Notes: generated by a model not told the origin, from the sequence alone. A stretch of 8,073 bases of DNA from Nitrospira sp. (GCA_016873575.1 VGWY01000119.1:1-8073), one strand, 5' to 3'. Shown: positions 1-5,330, numbered from the stretch's first letter. Made by a program: numbers and translations.

Positions 1-597
1 AGAGAATATATTGATCCTGTCAGGTTTCTATCGAACAGGTCATCAGGCAAAATGGGATATGCTATAGCGAAGGCTGCTCTGAGGAGAGGAGCAGAGGTAA
101 CTCTCATCAGCGGTCATTCATCCTTACATCAACCGAAAGGGGTTAAGTTCTTTTCTGTGGAAACTGCTGCAGAAATGCTCCATGTGATCAAAAGGGAACT
201 TCACTCGTCAACTGTATTCATTATGTCTGCTGCAGTTTCTGATTTTATGCCTGAAGGAACAGACAGGGAAAAGATTGAAAAAACTAAAACCCTCCTGCTC
301 AGGCTAACCAGGACACCTGATATTATTGCAGAGGTGGGGAAAAGAAAAGAGAGACCATTCCTTATTGGATTTGCAGCAGAATCAGGTCAAAAGATTGCAA
401 GAGCGAGGAAGAAACGAAGAGAAAAAAATATGGATATGATTATCTTTAATGATATCACAGAAGCGGGATCAGGATTTGATGTTGATACAAACAGGGTTGT
501 TATCATTGACAGGAAAAAGGAGAGAAAGCTCCCGCTCATGAGCAAGGATTCTGTTGCTGATGCAATATTAGACAGGTTGGTGGAACTCAGAGCTTGA
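1..597 (+). CDS. coaBC: CoaBC C-terminal part: phosphopantothenate-cysteine ligase (5'-truncated by window edge)
   Basis: The reading frame is open from base 1, so only the last 198 residues of the protein are visible. They match the CoaB half of the bifunctional CoA enzyme, which joins 4'-phosphopantothenate to cysteine using CTP in the cytoplasm. Seen near the start is RFLSNRSSGKMGYA, the nucleotide and substrate binding segment. SAAVSDF follows, then KIEK around the expected catalytic lysine region, IGFAAES, and NDI...GFDVDTNRVVII near the end. These occur in family order with normal spacing. The CoaC decarboxylase half should lie to the left of the window; whether the two halves are fused cannot be seen here. 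An ATG at 52 is internal to the conserved SNRSSGKMGYA motif and is not a real start. The next gene follows 151 bases later on the same strand, separated by a palindromic repeat. Confidence 0.95.
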   Translation, partial: REYIDPVRFLSNRSSGKMGYAIAKAALRRGAEVTLISGHSSLHQPKGVKFFSVETAAEMLHVIKRELHSSTVFIMSAAVSDFMPEGTDREKIEKTKTLLLRLTRTPDIIAEVGKRKERPFLIGFAAESGQKIARARKKRREKNMDMIIFNDITEAGSGFDVDTNRVVIIDRKKERKLPLMSKDSVADAILDRLVELRA

Positions 598-623
598 CAT
601 TTTCAATATATTTTTAAATTATA

Positions 624-718
624 AACCACAGAGAACACAGAGATTTAAAAAATAAGTTCACAGAGCGACTTAATTTTCTCAGTGTTCTCCTTAATTTCTC
701 TGTGACCTCTGTGGTTAG
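624..718. repeat. CACAGAG-arm palindromic repeat, copy A
   Basis: The left arm AACCACAGAGAACACAGAG (624-642) faces a right arm CTCTGTGACCTCTGTGGTT. The arms pair over nearly their whole length, leaving about 55 bases in between. Each arm is built from two CACAGAG units nine bases apart. A further TTCACAGAG stands at about 658. The repeat fills most of the gap between coaBC and the TPR gene, and a second copy with the same arms lies at 1621-1695. Its placement inside an operon suggests it is transcribed and folds as a long hairpin; this is inference. Confidence 0.85.
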
Positions 719-748
719 CCTTTGTAGTCATACAAATTTTGACATACT

Positions 749-1606
749 ATGGCACTGGAAGACTTAGAAAGATTGAAAGAAAAGGTGGACAAAGACCCGA
801 ATTCAAAACTCTTTTTTCCACTGGCTGAAGAGTATAAGAAGGCAGAAATGCTCGATGAGGCTATAGATGTCCTTATGAAAGGCCTGAACAGTCAGCCTGA
901 TTATATGAGTGCACGGGTTTCACTTGGCAAGATATACCTTGAAAAAAGTATGGTCAATGAAGCAAGGGCAGAGTTTGAAAAAGTCATCCATTCGAAACCT
1001 GATAATCTCTTTGTACACAGGAAACTCGCCGAAATTTACAGAAATCTTGGTGAAATAGATAAGGCATTAGAAGAATTCAGGATGGTTTTAACATTGAATC
1101 CACTTGATGAAGATACAGCGCGAACTATTACAGAAATCGAGAAGGAATTGACAGTTCAATCCGGTATAACAGATACAACTTTTCCGATACTACAGGAGGA
1201 ACAACCATCTGATGTTTCTCTTACAGCGGAAGTTTCTGATAAAGAAGAAGTGAAAGCTCAAGAGGAAGGGATAAAAGAAGGATTCAAAGAAATACAAGAA
1301 ATAGAAAATTTAGAAGACACGGCAAGAGAAACAGAAAAACAACGAGAGGAAATGACATCCTCTTTTGAAGATCTGTTGAGAGAATCTAACCTGTATATTG
1401 CACAGGGGAAGTATACGGAAGCCATGGATATATATATGAAACTCCTTTCGATTGAACCAGGCAATGTTTCAGTCCTTCAGCGAACTGAAGAATTGAAAGC
1501 CCTCACGAAACTCATTGGTAAGGATAAAGAGGAGTTAATAGCAAGGTTGACTAATTTTCTCAATGGAATTCGGAAAAGACGTAATGAGGTTTTGAAGAAT
1601 CTTTAA
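749..1606 (+). CDS. TPR-repeat protein, cytoplasmic scaffold of unknown partner
   Basis: This 285-residue protein has at least three tandem tetratricopeptide units: roughly 35-68 (MLDEAIDVLMKGL..), 69-102 (VNEARAEFEKVI..) and 103-136 (IDKALEEFRMVL..). Each shows the typical small residues in helix A and an A-x-x-x-[YF] helix B. A Glu/Lys-rich, low-complexity linker of about 70 residues follows (about 137-208) and is probably disordered or coiled coil. A fourth unit, GKYTEAMDIYMKLLSIEPGN, lies at about 220-239, and the C-terminus is basic. No signal peptide is visible. TPR domains mediate protein-protein contacts; the partner is unknown. ATG 749 is chosen because the N-terminal segment (DPNSKLFFPLAEEYKK) looks like the conserved opening of such proteins, although no clear Shine-Dalgarno sequence precedes it. 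Palindromic repeats with the same arms flank the gene on both sides. Its place between coaBC and aroQ suggests co-transcription but gives no function. Confidence 0.85.
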   Translation: MALEDLERLKEKVDKDPNSKLFFPLAEEYKKAEMLDEAIDVLMKGLNSQPDYMSARVSLGKIYLEKSMVNEARAEFEKVIHSKPDNLFVHRKLAEIYRNLGEIDKALEEFRMVLTLNPLDEDTARTITEIEKELTVQSGITDTTFPILQEEQPSDVSLTAEVSDKEEVKAQEEGIKEGFKEIQEIENLEDTARETEKQREEMTSSFEDLLRESNLYIAQGKYTEAMDIYMKLLSIEPGNVSVLQRTEELKALTKLIGKDKEELIARLTNFLNGIRKRRNEVLKNL

Positions 1607-1620
1607 AAAAATAATACAAT

Positions 1621-1695
1621 TAACCACAGAGAGCACAGAGAAAGAATAATTTTTTTTAAAAAAATCAGTCATTATCTCTGTGAACTCTGTGGCTA
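1621..1695. repeat. CACAGAG-arm palindromic repeat, copy B
   Basis: The left arm AACCACAGAGAGCACAGAG (from 1622) pairs with the right arm CTCTGTGAACTCTGTGGCT (1676-1694). An A/T-rich centre with a T8 run and A-rich stretch separates them. The arms are nearly identical to those of copy A at 624-718, while the centres differ. The right arm ends about nine bases before the Shine-Dalgarno sequence of aroQ, so a hairpin here would sit directly upstream of that ribosome binding site. The T-run lies in the loop, not after the stem, so this is not a classical intrinsic terminator. Confidence 0.85.
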
Positions 1696-1705
1696 TATTC
1701 TTTAT

Positions 1706-1712
1706 GAGGGGG
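1706..1712 (+). promoter_or_regulatory. Ribosome binding site that sets the aroQ start
   Basis: A GAGGGGG purine run ends nine bases before ATG 1722. The in-frame ATG at 1704 overlaps this run and the ATG at 1680 lies inside the palindromic repeat. The site therefore argues for 1722 as the true start. Confidence 0.7.
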
Positions 1713-1721
1713 TCAAACAAA

Positions 1722-2153
1722 ATGAAGGTTTTAATTATTCATGGTCCTAATCTAAACCTCCTTGGGAAAAGGGAAAAGGATATTTACGGTGCCAAGACAC
1801 TTAAAGATATAAACAAGGATATTTCTTCTCTCGCCTCAGATATTGGCTTAGATGTGAAAGCGGTTCAGCTTAATAGCGAAGGAGAGATAATAGATGTTAT
1901 TCAAAAGGGAGACTATGATGCATTGATTATCAATCCTGCAGCATATACCCATACGAGCATAGCAATAAGGGATGCAATCCTAGCAGTAGGGAAACCTTGT
2001 ATAGAGGTGCATCTCTCAAATATTTACAAAAGAGAAAAATTCAGAAAAAAGTCTTTCATAGCTGATATTGCTGTTGGACAGATAAGCGGCTTCGGTCCCG
2101 AGAGCTATCTCCTCGCCTTGAGGGCTGTAAAGAGTATAGTTACAAAACAATGA
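1722..2153 (+). CDS. aroQ: Type II 3-dehydroquinate dehydratase
   Basis: The protein has 143 residues, the normal length for the dodecameric type II dehydroquinase. This enzyme converts 3-dehydroquinate to 3-dehydroshikimate in the cytoplasmic shikimate pathway. Visible signatures are IHGPNLNLLGKRE at the N-terminus with Arg17, and IYG with the catalytic Tyr22. NPAAYTHTS follows (Asn71 and the active-site His77), then IEVHLSN (Glu95, His97) and FR (Arg108) before SGFGPESYLLAL. All expected active-site positions are present. ATG 1722 is chosen over in-frame ATGs at 1680 and 1704 because MKVLIIHGPNLN is the family start. A GAGGGGG Shine-Dalgarno (about 1706-1712) lies at proper distance, and the extra residues upstream would come from repeat copy B. 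The gene is followed after 120 bases by the aminopeptidase gene, a common neighbour of aroQ in Gram-negative genomes. Confidence 0.97.
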   Translation: MKVLIIHGPNLNLLGKREKDIYGAKTLKDINKDISSLASDIGLDVKAVQLNSEGEIIDVIQKGDYDALIINPAAYTHTSIAIRDAILAVGKPCIEVHLSNIYKREKFRKKSFIADIAVGQISGFGPESYLLALRAVKSIVTKQ

Positions 2154-2170
2154 ACCATCATTCAATAATT

Positions 2171-2280
2171 TGTCATTCCCGCCCCTGCTTTCGCAGGGGT
2201 AAACTTGCCTTGTGAAAACGGGAGGCGGGAATCCAGAGAAAACAAGGAATCTGGATTCCGCATCAAGTGCGGAATGACAG
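2171..2280. repeat. GTCATTCCCG-type hairpin repeat, copy 1
   Basis: The element starts TGTCATTCCCGC and ends GCGGAATGACAG, giving imperfect terminal inverted repeats. Inside are three hairpins: CCCCTGC/GCAGGGG with a TTTC loop, GGAATCCAG/CTGGATTCC enclosing about 14 bases, and ATTCCGCA/TGCGGAAT with a TCAAG loop (2255-2275). Related elements with the same ends lie at 5331-5411 and 7841-7915. It fills the aroQ-peptidase gap completely, and its right end contains the ATG at 2274 used as the likely peptidase start. This is a short non-autonomous palindromic element (REP/MITE-like). No transposase is seen in the window. Confidence 0.85.
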
Positions 2281-3353
2281 ACCTATTCTATCAGTCACGA
2301 CTGGCTAACTTAAAAGAATCCCTCAAGAAAAGAAAGATTGATGCTTTCCTTGTAACCGATATTCATAATGTCCGGTATCTCACTGGATTTACAGGTTCAT
2401 CAGGCATTCTCTTCATCACAAAGGAGAAAAATATCTTCATAACTGATTTTCGATATAAGGAACAGGCAGGAAAAGAGACAAAGGATTGGGATATTGTTAT
2501 AGGGAAAGGAGGAATGCTTAAAAGCATAAAGGCACTCTATAAAAAAAGTTTGATTAAAAAACTTGGCTTTGAGTCTTCTATCTCCTATGAATTCTTTAGA
2601 AGGTTATCTCATAGAGATATACATTTAAAGGCTTTCAAAGGTCTCATAGAAAAACTGAGGGCAGTAAAAGATGTTACCGAGATACAATCAATCAGGGAAG
2701 CAGTAAGGCGTGCAGAGTCTGCCTTTCTTGATGTCAAGCCATGCATCAGACAAGGGATTCGTGAGAGGGCTATTGCACGGAGACTCGAAGAGAGTTTAAA
2801 GAAAAATGGTTGCAGACATATTCCATTCGATATCATTGTTGCTTCTGGTCCGAATGCAGCCATGCCTCATGCAAAACCAACAGACAAGAAATTACAAGGT
2901 GGGGACCTCGTCATTATAGACTGGTGTGGAGAGGCTGATGGCTATTTTTCGGATATGACGAGGACGTTGCTCATTGGTAAAGGTGATAATTTCAGCAAGC
3001 AAAAGGAGATTTACCAACTGGTCTTAGAGGCAAACAGGAAGGCTATCTCTCACGTTTCCATAGGGACAACATCTGAAGAGATAGATAGATCTACCAGAGA
3101 CGTAATAAAGAAAGCAGGTTATGGTAAATATTTCGGACACGGAACCGGCCATGGAGTTGGCCTTCAAGTCCACGAATCCCCACATATAACATGGAATAGG
3201 AAAGATATTATTCAAGAGAATATGGTCTTTACAATAGAGCCAGGTATTTATATACCGGGTCTTGGTGGAGTAAGGATCGAAGATATGGTAGTTGCTGGTA
3301 AAAGAAAAGCTGAGGTTTTGACAACCCTTCCAAAGAAACTGGAAATCCTTTAA
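2274..3353 (+). CDS. Xaa-Pro aminopeptidase-like M24 metallopeptidase
   Basis: From ATG 2274 the protein has 359 residues, normal for the short PepP/PepQ-like branch of family M24. These enzymes remove or split residues next to proline in peptides, usually with two Mn or Co ions in the cytoplasm. The N-terminal creatinase-like domain spans about 1-130 (SRLANLKESLKKRKIDAFLV..NVRYLTGFTGS). The catalytic pita-bread domain follows. All five metal ligands are visible: Asp216 in IIDWCG, Asp227 in SDMTRT, His293 in GTGHGVG, Glu322 in TIEPGIY and Glu336 in RIEDMV. His199 (MPHA) and His300 are the usual accessory residues. The frame is open back to 2205, but residues upstream of 2274 (SGFRIKCGM and before) are translated hairpin repeat, so the later ATG is preferred. 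That ATG is the last part of the repeat and has no good Shine-Dalgarno sequence. Whether translation is coupled to aroQ or uses a non-ATG start cannot be decided here. Confidence 0.93.
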   Translation: MTDLFYQSRLANLKESLKKRKIDAFLVTDIHNVRYLTGFTGSSGILFITKEKNIFITDFRYKEQAGKETKDWDIVIGKGGMLKSIKALYKKSLIKKLGFESSISYEFFRRLSHRDIHLKAFKGLIEKLRAVKDVTEIQSIREAVRRAESAFLDVKPCIRQGIRERAIARRLEESLKKNGCRHIPFDIIVASGPNAAMPHAKPTDKKLQGGDLVIIDWCGEADGYFSDMTRTLLIGKGDNFSKQKEIYQLVLEANRKAISHVSIGTTSEEIDRSTRDVIKKAGYGKYFGHGTGHGVGLQVHESPHITWNRKDIIQENMVFTIEPGIYIPGLGGVRIEDMVVAGKRKAEVLTTLPKKLEIL

Positions 3354-3392
3354 ATCATCTAAGATTCAATAAAAACCCTTTTTACCCACGCT

Positions 3393-3476
3393 TTAACTTT
3401 TGTCTAAGATGCGGATATAACCGCTATTTCTTTGACCTTTCAGCAAATCATTAAAAATTGGGACAGAATTTTTCAT
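3393..3476 (-). CDS. Tiny 27-residue ORF with Shine-Dalgarno, unproven
   Basis: On the minus strand an ATG at 3476 opens a 27-codon frame starting MKNSVPIFNDLLKGQ and ending in TAA at 3393-3395. A GGAG core (AAAGGAG, 3487-3493 on the plus strand as CTCCTTT) lies ten bases upstream. The peptide has no signal sequence or membrane segment and I do not recognise it. It lies downstream of the envelope unit and beside a signal-peptide remnant. It could be a real small protein, a fragment of a decayed gene, or chance. Confidence 0.2.
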   Translation of the reverse strand: MKNSVPIFNDLLKGQRNSGYIRILDKS

Positions 3477-3512
3477 TATTTCTCTTCTCCTTTCCGGCCA
3501 CTATCCACCCCA

Positions 3513-3606
3513 TCACTGCCTCACCTCAGCATATGATAAGCTTGTATTTCCTGTTCCAAGAAGTAAAATTATGAGTAAAAAATATATGCCTTTTTATAAT
3601 TCTCAT
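3513..3606 (-). pseudogene. Frameshifted remnant of a secreted or exported protein's N-terminus
   Basis: On the minus strand ATG 3606 begins MRIIK and then the frame is lost in a run of five A. If one A is removed, the frame continues KGIYFLLIILLLGTGNTSL and SYAEVRQ, then stops (TGA 3513-3515). That is a near-ideal signal peptide: basic start, hydrophobic core, and a SYA cleavage site. No mature protein of any size follows. This looks like the broken start of an exported protein downstream of the lipoprotein gene, or a signal sequence left after a deletion. The call depends on assuming a single-base indel, so it is tentative. Confidence 0.35.
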
Positions 3607-3641
3607 TATTCCAACACCGCCTTTTTGATATCTTGATTTTA

Positions 3642-3660
3642 TGGGATGTGTCATTCACTA
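3642..3660 (+). repeat. Inverted repeat bracketing the lipoprotein gene, left copy
   Basis: TGGGATGTGTCATTCACTA here is repeated in reverse orientation at 4236-4253 as TAGTGATGACACATCCCA. They match over 18 bases with one extra T in this copy. Sequences outside the arms do not match. A shorter TGTCATCAC echo lies at 3674-3682. Confidence 0.7.
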
Positions 3661-3688
3661 TAATGCTATTTTCTGTCATCACATTTCT

Positions 3689-4213
3689 TTATTGAGAAAT
3701 TTTAACCATTTTGTCCCGCAAGTGTTGTGGCACATTATCTAAAAGCATTATTCCAAATTGATAGAAGTCGTTTTGATTGATCTGCTGAGATGGGTTTAAG
3801 GCAACATCAAGTACCCTGGTATCAAGTGTCCACATAGCTCCTGTTGCTGGGTCTACGATAATCCAACCAAGTAGACCTCCAAAGAAGAGATTACCGGCTA
3901 TATACCAGCCATTTACTCTTGTATTTACCGTCCAGGTCTGCTCGGTATAGCCTTCTTTACCAATTTTAACCTGGTATTTTTTGCCTCGGAAAAAGCCTTT
4001 CCTTTTCTGTAAGGAGACTATAGTAGGTGTCTTGCCCTCAAAAATTTTGGTTCCATCCTCATCAAGTATGATAACGGTTGCCTGCTCAGGAGTACTTCGG
4101 ATGTCTAAGTTTTCTGGTCTACTCCTTCCAACAATTGTGGCACAGCTTATAAATATGGTCAGTGATACCAAGCTTATAAGTGCTTTCCATAGGTAACTTG
4201 AATCTTTTTTCAC
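3689..4213 (-). CDS. PEGA-type lipoprotein
   Basis: The 174-residue protein begins MKKDSSYLWK, then a hydrophobic stretch ending FISC. Cys24 is a plausible lipidation site, although the residue three before it is Phe rather than Leu. A PEGA-like domain follows at about 36-92: LDIRSTPEQATVII, then EGKTPTIVSLQKRKGFFRGKKYQVKIGKEGY. PEGA domains are short beta-rich modules common in surface and envelope proteins. A glycine-rich hydrophobic part with GNLFFGGLLGWIIVDPATGAMW (about 107-128) resembles the tail of small envelope lipoproteins of the CATIVG..STPE.A type. Its role is unknown. The start at 4213 is fixed by a strong GGGGAGGAG Shine-Dalgarno. It lies 70 bases downstream of the outer-membrane protein gene on the same strand, so the two are probably co-transcribed. 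An inverted repeat flanks it on both sides. Confidence 0.8.
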   Translation of the reverse strand: MKKDSSYLWKALISLVSLTIFISCATIVGRSRPENLDIRSTPEQATVIILDEDGTKIFEGKTPTIVSLQKRKGFFRGKKYQVKIGKEGYTEQTWTVNTRVNGWYIAGNLFFGGLLGWIIVDPATGAMWTLDTRVLDVALNPSQQINQNDFYQFGIMLLDNVPQHLRDKMVKISQ

Positions 4214-4230
4214 ATTTGTCTCCTCCCCTC
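4214..4230 (-). promoter_or_regulatory. Strong ribosome binding site of the lipoprotein gene
   Basis: Read on the minus strand the bases before ATG 4213 are GAGGGGAGGAGACAA, an extended anti-16S match four to five bases from the start codon. It suggests the lipoprotein is translated efficiently and fixes its start. Confidence 0.75.
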
Positions 4231-4235
4231 ATAAT

Positions 4236-4253
4236 TAGTGATGACACATCCCA
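4236..4253 (-). repeat. Inverted repeat bracketing the lipoprotein gene, right copy
   Basis: TAGTGATGACACATCCCA is the reverse complement of the 3642-3660 copy apart from one base. It lies between the stop of the outer-membrane protein gene and the ribosome binding site of the lipoprotein gene. In a shared transcript the two copies could pair around the lipoprotein coding sequence. Confidence 0.7.
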
Positions 4254-4283
4254 GGATAACATTTGATTCATTTAAGTTGAAAC

Positions 4284-4883
4284 CTAAAAAACCATAAAAA
4301 AACTTACCATAAAGCTAAGAGGTTTCACATTCTCATAGCTATATTTTGTTGAAGTCTTATATTTCTTCAGTTCTATTTCAGATGTATCGTAAGAAGCTTC
4401 AAATCCAAAACCTACATACTTTGTTCTCAAAAACTCTATACCTAAAGCTCCAAATAATCCAGCTTTGGAACTTTCGACAAAATCTCCACTTGCCAAGTTA
4501 TAACTTACTCCGCCACGGATATATGGTGAGACATCGGCCTTTGGAAAAGGGGTGAATCGCACATTCATATTGACAGGCAAGTTGAAGAAATCATAATCGG
4601 TATTTGTTGAAATAATCATCATTGGTCCCATATCTGCTCCAAATCCAAGACCACTTTCGAATTCAACATATGGATGGAATGAAATACCAATAGGCCAAGC
4701 ATATTGTGTATCTACCATATAACCTTTTTCTTCCAGATTATTCTCATGAAGATCAACAACATCATGGAAACCACTTGCATAGGTAAAACCAAGTGGAAAT
4801 CGCCAGTTAGCAGCATTAGCATAACTACTAAAGCTGAGCAATAGTACGCACCCTAAAATACAATAAATCAATCCTTTCTTCAC
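4284..4883 (-). CDS. Outer-membrane beta-barrel-like protein with signal peptide
   Basis: The 199-residue protein starts with a classical signal peptide: MKKGLIYCIL, a Leu-rich core, and cleavage probably after Ala24 in YANA/ANW. The mature part of about 175 residues alternates polar and hydrophobic residues and has frequent aromatic residues at strand ends, for example FPLGFTYASGF, YVEFESGLGFG, YIRGGVSYNL and YVGFGFEASYD. It ends in Phe (SFFMVF), the usual last residue of outer-membrane barrels. Size and pattern suit a small 8-stranded barrel (OmpW/OmpX-like fold), but I recognise no specific family. The start is GTG at 4883, preceded by AGAAGGAGG eight bases upstream. An ATG just upstream is out of frame and stops after three codons. 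The gene is first of a two-gene unit with the lipoprotein. A long leader region precedes it, with an intrinsic terminator about 150 bases upstream. Confidence 0.8.
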   Translation of the reverse strand: MKKGLIYCILGCVLLLSFSSYANAANWRFPLGFTYASGFHDVVDLHENNLEEKGYMVDTQYAWPIGISFHPYVEFESGLGFGADMGPMMIISTNTDYDFFNLPVNMNVRFTPFPKADVSPYIRGGVSYNLASGDFVESSKAGLFGALGIEFLRTKYVGFGFEASYDTSEIELKKYKTSTKYSYENVKPLSFMVSFFMVF

Positions 4884-5023
4884 TGTCCCATCCTCCTTCT
4901 ATATGAAATTATTTGTAAAGCAAACAATAAAGCTTGTTTCGATTTATGAGATGAATGAGTTGTGGAAAATTCATCTTCATTATTTTCCCTGATATTGACT
5001 CCCTCGTCTTGCCTTGCTTCTTT

Positions 5024-5062
5024 AACAAAAAAGGCGTTTCCTGAATGAACAGGAAACGCCTT
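5024..5062 (-). terminator. Intrinsic terminator reading leftward
   Basis: A perfect 13-base inverted repeat AAGGCGTTTCCTG / CAGGAAACGCCTT (5031-5043 and 5050-5062) has a six-base loop. On the minus strand the stem is followed at once by TTTTTTGTT counting its last two T, the classic U-tract. On the plus strand no T-run follows directly. It therefore stops minus-strand transcripts coming from around 5210 or further right, before the barrel gene at 4883. Confidence 0.88.
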
Positions 5063-5095
5063 CAGCTATTTAATTACTGACGTACTTGTAAAGTG

Positions 5096-5179
5096 TTAAA
5101 GATGAGTGAGCAAGTGAGTGAGTGAGTGCAAATTTCGAGCCGAGAAATCTTGTTCGTGGTTCAGAAAATTAGAAACCAT
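5096..5179 (-). CDS. Possible 27-residue leader peptide inside the candidate RNA
   Basis: An ATG at 5179, preceded by GGGAAGGGAAA, opens a 27-codon frame that begins MVSNFLNHEQDF. It ends in a Leu/His/Thr-rich run (SLTHLLTHL) before TAA at 5096-5098. The stop lies 33 bases before the terminator stem. The geometry resembles a transcription-attenuation leader, and the run has three His and five Leu codons. However, the run comes from a tetranucleotide repeat and may be accidental. No competing antiterminator stem is obvious. Confidence 0.2.
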   Translation of the reverse strand: MVSNFLNHEQDFSARNLHSLTHLLTHL

Positions 5180-5217
5180 TTTCCCTTCCCATACTTCCCC
5201 CTTAAAGACAAAGTAAC

Positions 5218-5246
5218 TTTACATCTTAACTCCCTCAAAATGTCAA
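5218..5246 (-). promoter_or_regulatory. Sigma70-type promoter reading leftward
   Basis: On the minus strand a perfect TTGACA (5241-5246) is followed after exactly 17 bases by TGTAAA (four of six matches to TATAAT). The A/T-rich AGAAAAATTAAA just upstream resembles an UP element. It drives the candidate small RNA or the leader of the barrel gene. Confidence 0.5.
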
Positions 5247-5266
5247 TTTAATTTTTCTTATGAATT

Positions 5267-5285
5267 GATAATGATAATTTATAGA
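5267..5285. promoter_or_regulatory. Fur-box-like site upstream of the leftward promoter
   Basis: GATAATGATAAT at 5267-5278 equals the first two hexamers of the Fur consensus; the third (TTATAG) is degenerate. It lies about 20 bases upstream of the minus-strand -35 element rather than over it. A TTTATA...TATAAA dyad adjoins it (5278-5297). Iron-linked control is possible, but the sequence is also simply A/T-rich. Confidence 0.3.
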
Positions 5286-5330
5286 AGCTCTTATAAAAGT
5301 CTTTGTTTGTCATTGACCCGAAAATAGGCC

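Larger units (their letters stand above)
3354..3688. other. 335-base gap between convergent units
   Basis: This separates the plus-strand peptidase end from the minus-strand lipoprotein end. It contains the two minus-strand fragments described separately and a short AAATTGGGACAGAATTTTT stretch (about 3454-3472). It also holds the left copy of an inverted repeat (3642-3660). I see no convincing intrinsic terminator for either converging operon; the only stem, GCGG/CCGC near 3411, is short and has no T-run directly after it. Confidence 0.5.
5024..5211 (-). ncRNA. Candidate small RNA or attenuated leader, about 190 nt
   Basis: A minus-strand promoter with TTGACA (5241-5246), a 17-base spacer and TGTAAA (5218-5223) would start a transcript near 5211. 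It would end at the strong terminator at 5024. The predicted RNA has a purine-rich 5' part with three GGA motifs (5174-5204 region), a small ATTTC/GAAAT stem near 5131-5147, a single-stranded-looking CTCACTCACTCACTTGCTC tract, and the terminator hairpin. That is the build of a free-standing bacterial small RNA. If some transcripts read through the terminator, it would instead be a regulated leader of the barrel-lipoprotein unit. I recognise no known RNA family in it. Existence and ends are inferred from signals only. Confidence 0.45.

Noticed and set aside
739..744. TTGACA just before the TPR gene as a promoter
   Set aside because: A partner -10 box would fall inside the coding sequence, and none is visible there.
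624..1695. CACAGAG palindromes as a CRISPR array
   Set aside because: There are only two copies, a whole gene apart, with no regular spacers and no cas genes.
1680..1721. N-terminal extension of AroQ
   Set aside because: It begins inside repeat copy B, while the family start and the ribosome binding site both indicate ATG 1722.
2205..2273. N-terminal extension of the M24 peptidase from ATG 2205
   Set aside because: These 23 codons are entirely inside the hairpin repeat and have no counterpart in the known N-terminus of the family.
5113..5128. (AGTG)4 microsatellite as a phase-variation switch of a surface gene
   Set aside because: Only four perfect units are present and it lies far from the coding sequence of the barrel gene; kept only as a side remark on the possible leader ORF.
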